Part shown: in pieces, positions 15,925 to 24,022 of the stretch
Numbering within the stretch: position 1 is the stretch's first letter
Layout: each line of letters opens with the position of its first letter
Source: Armatimonadota bacterium
Lineage (GTDB): Bacteria; Armatimonadota; HRBIN16
Direction of reading: 5' to 3'
Length of the DNA stretch: 64,000 bases
Assembly: GCA_026003175.1 (NCBI GenBank)
Contig: BPGT01000001.1
Span: forward strand, 248,001 to 312,000
Position numbers and translations under genes: made by a program
Notes under the pieces: generated by a model
Told to the model about the DNA's origin: nothing
The model's input: the letters and a program-made list of their open reading frames with translations, nothing else
Database searches by the model: none

Positions 15925-16914
15925 GTGAACGTGCAGAAACGCTGGATCTTTCTGAGCGCAGTAGCGCTGGCATTGTTAGCAGCGGTGACCGTTGTGGCGG
16001 AGAAGGGGCAGCAGAAGGACCCTCCCTATCCGCTGAGTCTCTTCGCTAAGGCGACGCCCGATGATTATATGGGCGAGAAGGACTGCGCTGAAGCAGGATG
16101 TCACTATCCACACGCCGATAACTTCAACCGTTCCCCACACGCTCCCTTTGTGCGAAACCCAAAACTGTCCATAGATAAGCAAGGATGCGAAGCCTGCCAT
16201 GGACCGGCGAACCCCCATCTCGAAGACCCTTCCAAAATCTTCAGCTACAGCCAGTCCAAGCCTGCGGACATCGCGGCGATGTGCCTGCGCTGCCATGCGG
16301 ACACCATGCGCTTGTCACAATGGCATCGCACCCAGCACGGGAAGGCGGACGTCGCCTGCACCGCGTGCCACCAGATTCACTGGCAGCCGCACAAAGAGCC
16401 CCCTGCACGCGGTTTGATTAACCTGGGAAGCCTGCGTTCACCGCAGACAGAGAAGGAGCCGCAGCCCCGCCGCCTGTTGAAGTTTGACGATCCCATCCTG
16501 TGCAGTCAGTGCCATCAGCGTCAGGCGAATGAGTTCCGACTCAACTTCCACCATCCGGTTCCCGAACGCAGGCTGGAGTGCAGCGAATGTCATGAGGCGC
16601 ACCCCAGCAAGGCGGCGCAAAAACGCTTCCGCCCCATCAAAGAGATGTGCGTCAGCTGCCATCCCGATAAAGCCGGACCGTTCACATACGAGCATGACCC
16701 GGTCGCCGGATGGAGCGGGGAAGGATGCACCGAATGCCATCGGGCGCATGGCTCACAAAACCCCAAGCTGTTAAACGCCTTCTCCAGAGGGTTGTGCACC
16801 CAATGCCATACCGACAAATCGGCAACGCACTATCCGGGGCGCACCTGCTGGATGGCAGGTTGCCATGCGGCTGTACATGGCTCCAATTCCGACGCGCTGC
16901 TGCGTCGCCCGTAG
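15925..16914 (+). CDS. Decaheme c-type cytochrome, DmsE/MtrA-like
   Basis: A 329-residue exported protein with a single N-terminal hydrophobic segment. Ten heme-attachment sites are visible: eight CxxCH (CEACH, CLRCH, CTACH, CSQCH, CSECH, CVSCH, CTECH, CTQCH) and two CxxxxCH (CAEAGCH near residue 54, CWMAGCH near the end). Length, heme number and the genes beside it fit the MtrA/DmsE/PioA family, which carries electrons through an outer-membrane barrel. GTG start with GGGAGGA upstream. It opens a four-gene plus-strand operon. The two CX4CH sites are unusual. Confidence 0.88.
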   Translation: MNVQKRWIFLSAVALALLAAVTVVAEKGQQKDPPYPLSLFAKATPDDYMGEKDCAEAGCHYPHADNFNRSPHAPFVRNPKLSIDKQGCEACHGPANPHLEDPSKIFSYSQSKPADIAAMCLRCHADTMRLSQWHRTQHGKADVACTACHQIHWQPHKEPPARGLINLGSLRSPQTEKEPQPRRLLKFDDPILCSQCHQRQANEFRLNFHHPVPERRLECSECHEAHPSKAAQKRFRPIKEMCVSCHPDKAGPFTYEHDPVAGWSGEGCTECHRAHGSQNPKLLNAFSRGLCTQCHTDKSATHYPGRTCWMAGCHAAVHGSNSDALLRRP

Positions 16915-16930
16915 GGGGAGGGTAAACGCT

Positions 16931-18637
16931 ATGCATGACAAACGTGGTGTAATCACTCGCCGAATCGCTTATGCCCTGTTCACGAGCGGGCTACTGATAT
17001 GGTGTGTCTGTTTGTGGATGGCTTCGCCTGCCTATGCGCAGGTCACCCCACCATCGGAACAGGAGACGCAAGCGCCTTCCCAGGCGCCGGAAGCCCCGCT
17101 GCCACCACCGCCCAAACCTGTCTCTATAGACCTGGGCTGGTCGTGGTGGAACGTAGACGGCAACCTTGCCAAGTTCCGACAATACGCCACTCCACCAAAC
17201 AGTCGCTTCATCCGCGAGCTGCGATACATCTCGCCCTTCTGGCGCACGGGCGACAACCTGCGCCTGCAGCTGTGGAGCCCAACGGAAGACGACTACCGAC
17301 TGGAAAGTAACCTGTCGTTCGGGTTCGGCACCACTCGCATCGAGGCATGGACCACGCGCAACCGGTTCATCACCCCGGTTCCCGAAGTGCTACCTACCAG
17401 CGAACGCAGTGTGACCGAATCCTTCTTCAAGCAGTCGCTTACCCCCGACTTCGCGGTATTCGTGCGCTATCGCCAGGACGGGCAAAACCACTATCTGGAA
17501 ACCCCACGCACGCCTCTGCTGCAGAACACCCGCTACTGGGACGCGGTAGCAGAAGGCAAGCTGGGCAACGGACAACTCAGCATCGGTTACACCGACTGGC
17601 GATATTTTGACCGCACGAACACCTTCCCCGATACCAGCATGGAGCGGTGGCACGCCCGCTACCTGTGGGAGGTCAACCCTGCTCTGGCTGTGGAAGGAAC
17701 CTTCGCCCGTATGGACCTGCGCCAGCAAAACCGCCCCGCTAGCAAAATGGAAACGCTGAACCTGGCAGGCGACATCGCGCTGAGCGCAGCCACCGAGCTG
17801 GCTCTCTCCTTCCGGCAGGATAAGATAGCGCTGCCGGTGGTGCAAAACGCTTACGTTCAGGAACGACGGAACACCAGCGCGCTGCTCATCCACCGCTGGA
17901 ATCGCTGGAACCTGCAGGTGGGCGTACGCGAGCGCGAGGCGGAGCGTGTACGCGCCGACCACACCTTCGTGGACGTACCGCGCTGGTGGACGGTGGAAGG
18001 CAGATTGTGGGGCAGACTCAGCAAGCAGCTGCGTCTCACGGTGCGCGGCTGGGACGAACGCCTCAATGACCCGCCCGCTATGCTCACCGCTGACCCGCGT
18101 TCCCTGTACTGGGACAACCGGCGGTTCGCGCAGGTAAAGCTGGACGGAGGCACTACCGTCTGGAACGGCTACCTCACCTACACCTACCGCCGATGGTCGA
18201 ACGGCGCACGAGCGGTCGCGTTGAACCTGAATGGCATCACGCTGGGAGGCACATGGACGCCCAGAGACGACCTCAGCCTGTTTGCGGAGTACTCGTCCGA
18301 AGCGTGGACAGCACACAGTGAAGTCACGCAGGTACCTACGCTGGATAACTTCGTGCCCAATAGCCGGGTAAGCACTGTCGGCTTCAACTGGAGCATCAAT
18401 AGCCGCGCTACCATCAGCGCGAGCTACACCAACTTCGTCACCGATAACGACAACCCGCTGTTACTGCGGGACGGCAATACCGAAGGGCGGTTCTTTACGG
18501 CAAACATCAGCTACCGCCTGCCTTCGGACTACGAACTGACGCTGACCATCGCGCCGTGGAGCTATCGCGATGAGGTGGTTAGCCTGATGGATTACGATAC
18601 GCATCTGGTGATGCTGTCACTCAGCGGAAGGTTCTAG
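16931..18637 (+). CDS. MtrB/PioB-like outer-membrane beta-barrel
   Basis: A 568-residue protein with a long signal peptide (ending ASPAYAQ, about residue 38), a Pro-rich linker, then repeated amphipathic beta-strands rich in Arg, Trp and Tyr (WHARYLWEVNPALAVEGTFARMDLRQ, LRLTVRGWDERLN, NGYLTYTYRRWSNG) up to a terminal aromatic strand (HLVMLSLSGRF). A final Phe is typical of barrel proteins. It directly follows the decaheme gene (16 nt gap) as MtrB/PioB do, and would sheath the cytochrome across the outer membrane. The N-terminal CxxC of Shewanella MtrB is absent. Function is assigned from architecture and context. Confidence 0.78.
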   Translation: MHDKRGVITRRIAYALFTSGLLIWCVCLWMASPAYAQVTPPSEQETQAPSQAPEAPLPPPPKPVSIDLGWSWWNVDGNLAKFRQYATPPNSRFIRELRYISPFWRTGDNLRLQLWSPTEDDYRLESNLSFGFGTTRIEAWTTRNRFITPVPEVLPTSERSVTESFFKQSLTPDFAVFVRYRQDGQNHYLETPRTPLLQNTRYWDAVAEGKLGNGQLSIGYTDWRYFDRTNTFPDTSMERWHARYLWEVNPALAVEGTFARMDLRQQNRPASKMETLNLAGDIALSAATELALSFRQDKIALPVVQNAYVQERRNTSALLIHRWNRWNLQVGVREREAERVRADHTFVDVPRWWTVEGRLWGRLSKQLRLTVRGWDERLNDPPAMLTADPRSLYWDNRRFAQVKLDGGTTVWNGYLTYTYRRWSNGARAVALNLNGITLGGTWTPRDDLSLFAEYSSEAWTAHSEVTQVPTLDNFVPNSRVSTVGFNWSINSRATISASYTNFVTDNDNPLLLRDGNTEGRFFTANISYRLPSDYELTLTIAPWSYRDEVVSLMDYDTHLVMLSLSGRF

Positions 18638-18669
18638 AAACACATCACATGAGCAAGGAGGCCAACGCC

Positions 18670-19779
18670 ATGAAAACCTCCAAACGTCTAAAGTTGGCAA
18701 GTTGTACCGTGGTCACGGTGGCTGCCGTTTTGCTGCTACACGGTTGTGGAGGCGAAGCGACCAAAGAGACCACACTGCCCATTCAGGAGGCGTTTCGCAC
18801 CAGCCTGCATGCTACCCGCATGGGCAAAGTGACGTGGTACAGTAAGGCGAACGGCGGTTTTGAAACACTGACCAACATCCCTGTTCCTGAAGGGTGTATG
18901 AAGTGCCATCCCGGCACCAAGGCAGATGGAACGCCTATCGACACCGCCACGTACCAACCCGGCTGTGACGACTGCCACACCAGCCCTGGTTCGCCCGTCA
19001 GCGACCAGATTTGTCTGAAGTGCCACAGCCGGCAGGCACGTGAAATGGCGTTCTACAGTGATGCTCACCGTGCAAAGGGCTTTCGCTGTATGAGCTGCCA
19101 TACGCTAGAAGATGTACACGGCGACGGCAAGCAGTATGCTTCCTGGCTGGATGAGGGTGCGGTCAAGGTAAGGTGTGAACACTGCCACCGTTCGCTGACA
19201 GATAACCAGGCACATAACATCCATAAAAACGATCTGGACTGCCTCGCGTGTCATACCCAATCCATTGTCTCCTGTTACAACTGCCACCTGCAGAGTGAGA
19301 TTCAGGGGAACGTGAAACGCCCACACACCCTGCTGAAGGATTACATGTTGTTGCTGCGTCGCAAGAGCAGCGGCAAAGTGTACTCCGGCACCATCATGAC
19401 CCTGAACTACAATGACAAAACCATCCTGGTGGTGGCACCTTACAGGGCGCACACCATCGCCAAAAACGCCCGCAAGTGCGAAGACTGCCACGACAACGCG
19501 GCTATTCGCGAATACAACCAGACCGGCAAAATCACCCTTACCCGGTGGGACGGTTCCAAGATTGTCAACACCAAAGGGGTTATCCCTGTGCCTCCAGACT
19601 GGCAGACGGCGTTTCAGGTGGACTTTGTGGATTACACGGGTGATCCCACATCGCCAACCACCGACCCCACCAAGTGGGTGTTCTTGAAGTCTGGAGCCGA
19701 CCTGAAGCAGATGCTGTACGCCGAACCTTTAACGGGCGAGCAGTTGCAGAAAATGTCTCAACCTTACACCTCACCCTAA
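18670..19779 (+). CDS. Octaheme c-type cytochrome lipoprotein
   Basis: A 369-residue lipoprotein with lipobox LLLHGC (about residues 21-26). Eight CxxCH sites are visible: CMKCH, CDDCH, CLKCH, CMSCH, CEHCH, CLACH, CYNCH and CEDCH. The first seven lie in the N-terminal half; the last is in a segment with KARKCEDCH-like spacing near residue 272. The heme-free C-terminal region ends LKQMLYAEPLTGEQLQKM. AAGGAGG lies 8 nt before the ATG at 18670, 32 nt after the barrel gene. It is a candidate outer-surface or periplasmic electron carrier of the conduit; its side of the membrane is not shown by sequence. Confidence 0.85.
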   Translation: MKTSKRLKLASCTVVTVAAVLLLHGCGGEATKETTLPIQEAFRTSLHATRMGKVTWYSKANGGFETLTNIPVPEGCMKCHPGTKADGTPIDTATYQPGCDDCHTSPGSPVSDQICLKCHSRQAREMAFYSDAHRAKGFRCMSCHTLEDVHGDGKQYASWLDEGAVKVRCEHCHRSLTDNQAHNIHKNDLDCLACHTQSIVSCYNCHLQSEIQGNVKRPHTLLKDYMLLLRRKSSGKVYSGTIMTLNYNDKTILVVAPYRAHTIAKNARKCEDCHDNAAIREYNQTGKITLTRWDGSKIVNTKGVIPVPPDWQTAFQVDFVDYTGDPTSPTTDPTKWVFLKSGADLKQMLYAEPLTGEQLQKMSQPYTSP

Positions 19780-19811
19780 GAGAACGCTGTGCGACAAAGG
19801 AGGTTAGGTAT

Positions 19812-21284
19812 ATGCACAGAAAACGCATTCTTTGGCTGGCAAGCATCTCGCTGGCGCTGGCGGTTGCGGTGGTGGCGCTGGAGGGATGCGGAGGCGGGGG
19901 AGGTCCGTTGATACAACCGCCCGGCACCGGAACCCCATCGCCTTCCTCCCGCTTTACCGAGCTACTGCCTGCAGCGCAGAAGGACGCCACCTATGTGGGC
20001 ACGGAGCAGTGCGCCAGGTGTCACGGCGCCGGCAGCAAGCAAGCGGGGGCTGAGCCAGTCGCTGTGGCGTGGTCTAAAACCAAACACGCCCAGGTGAACG
20101 TGGGCTGCGAGCAGTGCCACGGACCGGGTAGCAAGCACGTGGCGGCTCCGTCCAAAGAGAACATCCTTACCTACCCGAACGTGGCGAGCTCGGTGGTCTG
20201 TGCGCAGTGCCACGGCACCATCGCCGCACAGTACGAACAGTCAGGACATGCGGGCACGGTAGAGGTCGTGATCGAGGAAGCGGAATCGAACCCGAACGTC
20301 TACGGTAAGACCTGCTTCCGCTGTCACAGTGCGCCCTTCCGCGCGCAGATGGTGGACAGCAAGCTCACCTACGGACAGTCGCGAGACACTATCGACGCCG
20401 GAATCCAGGCGATGAGCGGGGACACCATCGTGGAGATTGCACACGCCACCCACGAAAGCGCGTCCTGCGCCTCCTGTCACGATCCACACCGCCAGACCGG
20501 CAACCTGACCTGGCAGGGCAAAGAGGTGCAGCTGCGCCGTGCCGTAATGAACACGGATACCACTGACGTGGCTCCGGGGGTGCCGGTGAAGCAGTACACC
20601 ACCTTCAACCAAATATGCGCTTCCTGTCACAACGGACGTGGTGGCAACCCCTCGGATAGCGCGCTCAACAGCGGTACTGCGCGTCCCAACTTCCACGACA
20701 GCAACCAGTACAACATGCTCATGGGTATGACCGGCGTGGAAGAGCAGCCCGGTCCCGTGGTGCGCAACACCGCTCATGCTACCGCACCCGGACAATGCTC
20801 ACACTGCCACGTGGCGAACGCCCGTCACACCTTTACTGTGAGCTATGACACCGGTTGCTCGCCGTGCCATACGGCGGCGGATGCGGCAGCGCGCGCGCAA
20901 GTTACCAAGAGCCAGATCGAGCAAGGGCTGCTGGCATTGCGCTCGCGCCTGCAGGCATGGTCGCAGCAAACCTTCGGCGACCCAGACCTGTGGGACTACA
21001 CCACTCTCATCCCGGCAGGCAAAACCGCTCCTCCGCAGGCGCAGGTACCGATCGAGGTCAAGCGGGCACGCCACAACTATTGGTTCATCCTGCGTGACGC
21101 CAGCTTCGGCGTGCATAATGCAGCTTATGCCCGCTACTTGCTCGAGGTGGCCAATGCCAATCTGGACCGGCTGGGAGTAGGAGCGGGTTCGCGTGCCGCG
21201 AGCCTGTCGCCTGCTACGCGGCGTGCCATCCTGGAGGCAGACCTGCAAAGGTTGAAAGAATCGTATCGGCGGGGCGTCGAGTAG
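19812..21284 (+). CDS. Octaheme c-type cytochrome lipoprotein
   Basis: A 490-residue lipoprotein (lipobox ALEGC, followed by a Gly/Pro-rich linker). Eight CxxCH sites are visible: CARCH, CEQCH, CAQCH, CFRCH, two CASCH, CSHCH and CSPCH. The heme-free C-terminus (ARHNYWFILRDASFGVHNAAYARYLLEVANANLDRLG) is helical and resembles the tail seen in pentaheme/octaheme nitrite-reductase-related cytochromes. GGAGGT precedes the ATG. As last gene of the operon it could be the terminal, surface-exposed partner (the MtrC/OmcA role) or a periplasmic reductase. The NxxGVHN tail favours relation to the NrfA/octaheme superfamily, but catalytic motifs were not found. Confidence 0.83.
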   Translation: MHRKRILWLASISLALAVAVVALEGCGGGGGPLIQPPGTGTPSPSSRFTELLPAAQKDATYVGTEQCARCHGAGSKQAGAEPVAVAWSKTKHAQVNVGCEQCHGPGSKHVAAPSKENILTYPNVASSVVCAQCHGTIAAQYEQSGHAGTVEVVIEEAESNPNVYGKTCFRCHSAPFRAQMVDSKLTYGQSRDTIDAGIQAMSGDTIVEIAHATHESASCASCHDPHRQTGNLTWQGKEVQLRRAVMNTDTTDVAPGVPVKQYTTFNQICASCHNGRGGNPSDSALNSGTARPNFHDSNQYNMLMGMTGVEEQPGPVVRNTAHATAPGQCSHCHVANARHTFTVSYDTGCSPCHTAADAAARAQVTKSQIEQGLLALRSRLQAWSQQTFGDPDLWDYTTLIPAGKTAPPQAQVPIEVKRARHNYWFILRDASFGVHNAAYARYLLEVANANLDRLGVGAGSRAASLSPATRRAILEADLQRLKESYRRGVE

Positions 21285-21304
21285 CGGTTGACAAAGTGGA
21301 ACAC

Positions 21305-21388
21305 ATCTCACCCCCTAACCCCTCTCCCGCAAGGAGAGGGGTGTTCCTCCTGCTTTGAGAAAGGGGGAGAAGGGGGTGAGGTGTGCTA
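21305..21388. repeat. Palindromic intergenic repeat
   Basis: CTCACCCCCT (21307-21316) is the inverse of AGGGGGTGAG (21371-21380), and inside lies a 9-bp hairpin CCCCTCTCC/GGAGAGGGG (21319-21341). The inner hairpin is the same word as in the 186-bp MITE, so it may be a relative or a decayed copy. It follows the cytochrome operon and may also act as a transcription stop. Confidence 0.6.
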
Positions 21389-21448
21389 TCTTCACCATGA
21401 TTTGCCAACAGAACTGTTCCCGCTATGCACTAGAAGAGAGTTTGTCAC

Positions 21449-22849
21449 TTACCTGCTCACCGTTTTCAGCTTCGCCAGTGAGGTTCTAATGGCACCAATC
21501 ACACCGGGTACCTTTTCGGTATTCAGCAGGCTTTCCAGCACGGGGATGGAGCTGGCAGTACCGACCCTTGCCATCGCTTCGGCAGCCACAACGCGAATGT
21601 TGGGATCGGGGTCTTCCTGCAGCAGTTTCAGCAGTACCGGCTCGGCGTCGGGGGTACGCAAGTCGCTTAGTGCCCGGATAGCACTCTGACGCACGCCCAG
21701 TTCCTCGCGCTGAGCCGCCTGAAGCAACAGAGGGATTGCCTCCTTATCCCGAACAACACCCAGCGTGAATGCAGCCGCCGCGCGGATGTTAGGATATGCA
21801 CTGCGCTCCAACAGGGCACGCAAAACAGGAGCTGCTTCTACCGCTCCCATCTGCCTGAGCGCAAGGATAACAACAAATTGAGTATAGATGGAGCCGCCTC
21901 TCTCCAGAGCCTGCTCCAGTGCTGCAACCAGATCCGGCACCACTTCCTTGCCCAGATACGGCAGGAACTGATCACCACGCAGATTGCCCTCTCCTGCCTC
22001 AGCCGCTTTCAGCACCTCATGTGCCGCCTCTCGCGCGCTCATCCCCCGTGTGCGTATCTGCCAGTACGCCCAGACTACATCTGGCTCATCCGGCTCTAAA
22101 GGCAGCCGCTGCGCCTGCGTATAGCCTACAAAGTTCCTGATTGCCCAGCTCAGCACAGGAAGCGAGCGACTGTCGCCAAGGCGCGCCAGAGGGCGTACCA
22201 GGAAGAAGTCTTCGGGGAAGCGTCCGCCGGTACTGCGCTGGTAACGGTCTAACAGAAAGGGTACCGCCTCCTTCGCCCCGATGACGCCCAGCGCACGTGC
22301 TCCACTGATGATGCGCCAGTATACCTTCTTTCGCTCCTCATACGGAGCGTCGCGTGGCGGGTCCGGGATTTGTATCCACTCCAGCATCGCCCGTTTGTAC
22401 GCTTCCTGTCCGCTCAGCCGCAGACGGATACGCTCGATAGCCAGCCCTGCCGCGAACGCTTTGTCCTCATTCCCCTGCGAACGGCGCAGCGCAGCATACC
22501 GCTCCAGGTACGGGATAGCTTCCTCTCCTCCAACGTCTCCCAACCGTTCCACAGCGTACCACTGGCAGAGCTCGTGCAGGTACTCCTCTTCAGACACCTG
22601 CCCGCCGCCGCGCAGGATAAGCGTGTGCGCCTTGCCCTTCAGCTTGGCACGGCAGGCATCGTCGTCCAGATACACCGTGAGGGCAAGCGGGTCCTTCTGC
22701 GATACCCTCCACATCTCGATAAGCTCTGGAGGCGGAGGGTTTTGGAGCAACACGGGGCCTGCTTTTGCACGCGGGTTTGAGGCGAGCTGCGCACCCGTCG
22801 TCTCCATCAGGGCGAACACCACAGCGAACACAAGTAGTTTGCGTATCAT
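21449..22849 (-). CDS. Secreted HEAT-repeat protein
   Basis: A 466-residue exported protein (signal peptide MIRKLLVFAVVFALMETTGAQ). The C-terminal half is a run of HEAT/PBS-lyase-like repeats, for example APVLRALLERSAYPNIRAAAAFTLG, AIPLLLQAAQREELGVRQSAIRALSDL and AEPVLLKLLQEDPDPNIRVVAAEAMARVG. Weaker copies occur earlier (EEAIPYLERYAALR, KEAVPFLLDRYQRS). Such repeats are protein-binding scaffolds. GGGAGGTGA precedes the ATG. No enzymatic motif is visible and the partner is unknown. Confidence 0.82.
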   Translation of the reverse strand: MIRKLLVFAVVFALMETTGAQLASNPRAKAGPVLLQNPPPPELIEMWRVSQKDPLALTVYLDDDACRAKLKGKAHTLILRGGGQVSEEEYLHELCQWYAVERLGDVGGEEAIPYLERYAALRRSQGNEDKAFAAGLAIERIRLRLSGQEAYKRAMLEWIQIPDPPRDAPYEERKKVYWRIISGARALGVIGAKEAVPFLLDRYQRSTGGRFPEDFFLVRPLARLGDSRSLPVLSWAIRNFVGYTQAQRLPLEPDEPDVVWAYWQIRTRGMSAREAAHEVLKAAEAGEGNLRGDQFLPYLGKEVVPDLVAALEQALERGGSIYTQFVVILALRQMGAVEAAPVLRALLERSAYPNIRAAAAFTLGVVRDKEAIPLLLQAAQREELGVRQSAIRALSDLRTPDAEPVLLKLLQEDPDPNIRVVAAEAMARVGTASSIPVLESLLNTEKVPGVIGAIRTSLAKLKTVSR

Positions 22850-22883
22850 GTCTTGTCACCTCCCGCCGAGTGAAGAGTGGGCG

Positions 22884-23534
22884 TCAGTAGTCTTGCCTGC
22901 CTCCGGCAGACCAATCTTGAGTGTCCAGGCTGCCCACTATATATCCCGGCCACTCTCCCCAGAGACGTGCGTGCATTTCAAGGTCTGTTTGCTCGGATGC
23001 ATTGGGATTGCCTGTCCACCAGCGCTCCACCGCATAGGGGCTATTCGGGCTGAAGTGCAAATCCCCACAATGCAGAACGCCTGCGACATGAATTGTCCAC
23101 GACCCCGATTGTGGTAACCGCATCACAAACGGTTCTCCGGTAATTGCTTCCATCCAGTAGACTATCTGGTTAGGGGCGTCTTCGCGTAACGCCTCGATCC
23201 GGACCATCTGCGGTTGCCCTAACCATGCCTCAAGCTCCACTACGCCGCTAATGGCATATCCTTCCTCCGGTGCAGGCTGCCTAGGCAACGCGGGGTCAAA
23301 CGGCTCTGCACCCACTGCACCGAAATTGCGCACCACGATGCCGTAGTCCAACAGCGTCACTTCCAAATCACCGTCTAAATCGGCGCGGGGGTCCCAATTG
23401 GGGTCATTCAGCGTGGCTCCCATTGCGTTCACCACAATACCGAAGTCAAAGAGGGTCACTTCGTTATCGCCGTCGCAGTCGCCGTTGAGCAGAGTAAAGT
23501 GCAGGTCTTGCGCTTGCAGGGGAGACAACAGCAA
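22884..23534 (-). CDS. Secreted protein with two dockerin-like repeats, probable frameshift at the N-terminus
   Basis: The open frame gives 216 residues from a TTG. It starts with LLSPLQAQD and two calcium-loop repeats (DCDGDNEVTLFDFGIVVNAMG, DLDGDLEVTLLDYGIVVRNFG). The rest (EEGYAISGVVELEAWLGQP to HCGDLHFSPNS) is a beta domain of unknown function. The signal peptide is split. A good ribosome site (GGGAGG) and ATG at 23599 encode MSCKARFSNPPP in another frame, and IVWAVLSLCLLLSPLQA continues in this frame after a run of six C. One indel in that run would restore a complete signal peptide, so a homopolymer error or a real frameshift is likely. Confidence 0.7.
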   Translation of the reverse strand: MLLSPLQAQDLHFTLLNGDCDGDNEVTLFDFGIVVNAMGATLNDPNWDPRADLDGDLEVTLLDYGIVVRNFGAVGAEPFDPALPRQPAPEEGYAISGVVELEAWLGQPQMVRIEALREDAPNQIVYWMEAITGEPFVMRLPQSGSWTIHVAGVLHCGDLHFSPNSPYAVERWWTGNPNASEQTDLEMHARLWGEWPGYIVGSLDTQDWSAGGRQDY

Positions 23535-23685
23535 GCACAGACTTAAAACTGCCCAGACGATAAGGGGGGAGGGTTAGAAAAGCGTGCTTTGCAAGACATC
23601 TTGAAGAACCTCCCTTCGTCCATCGCCTGTTCCACAGGCTTACTTGCAGTATATACCTGATATGCAATGTTTGTCAAGCGTTTTT

Positions 23686-23871
23686 GAGGGTGTTCGAAAT
23701 TGCTGGTTGAATGGATAGATAACCTAACCCCCTTGCCCCCTTCCCTGCAAGGGAAGGGGGAACGCCCCTCTCCTCGTAGGAGAGGGGACGGGGGTGAGGT
23801 AAGGCAGGGATAGCAAGAACGCCTCTCTCCTTGCGCTACAACCAACTTCTCAACAATTCTCGAACACCCTC
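23686..23871. mobile_element. 186-bp MITE, copy 2
   Basis: The same element as at 7076-7261, base for base by eye. It is flanked by a perfect 10-bp direct repeat AAGCGTTTTT (23676-23685 and 23872-23881), a clear target-site duplication. It lies upstream of the dockerin-like gene, outside any coding region. About 140 bases between it and the ApgM gene (23882-24022) show nothing recognisable. Confidence 0.88.
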
Positions 23872-24022
23872 AAGCGTTTTTAGTAAACGCGCAAAGAGAT
23901 TGTTACCAGGTGCAAAGCGATACATTGCTACTCTACTGGTTGAAAAAGCAGGCGCCCCTGAGACATACCAGTATCGTGGAGAAACGTGCTTTACCGCAGC
24001 CACCACACTCAGGGCAGTGAAG

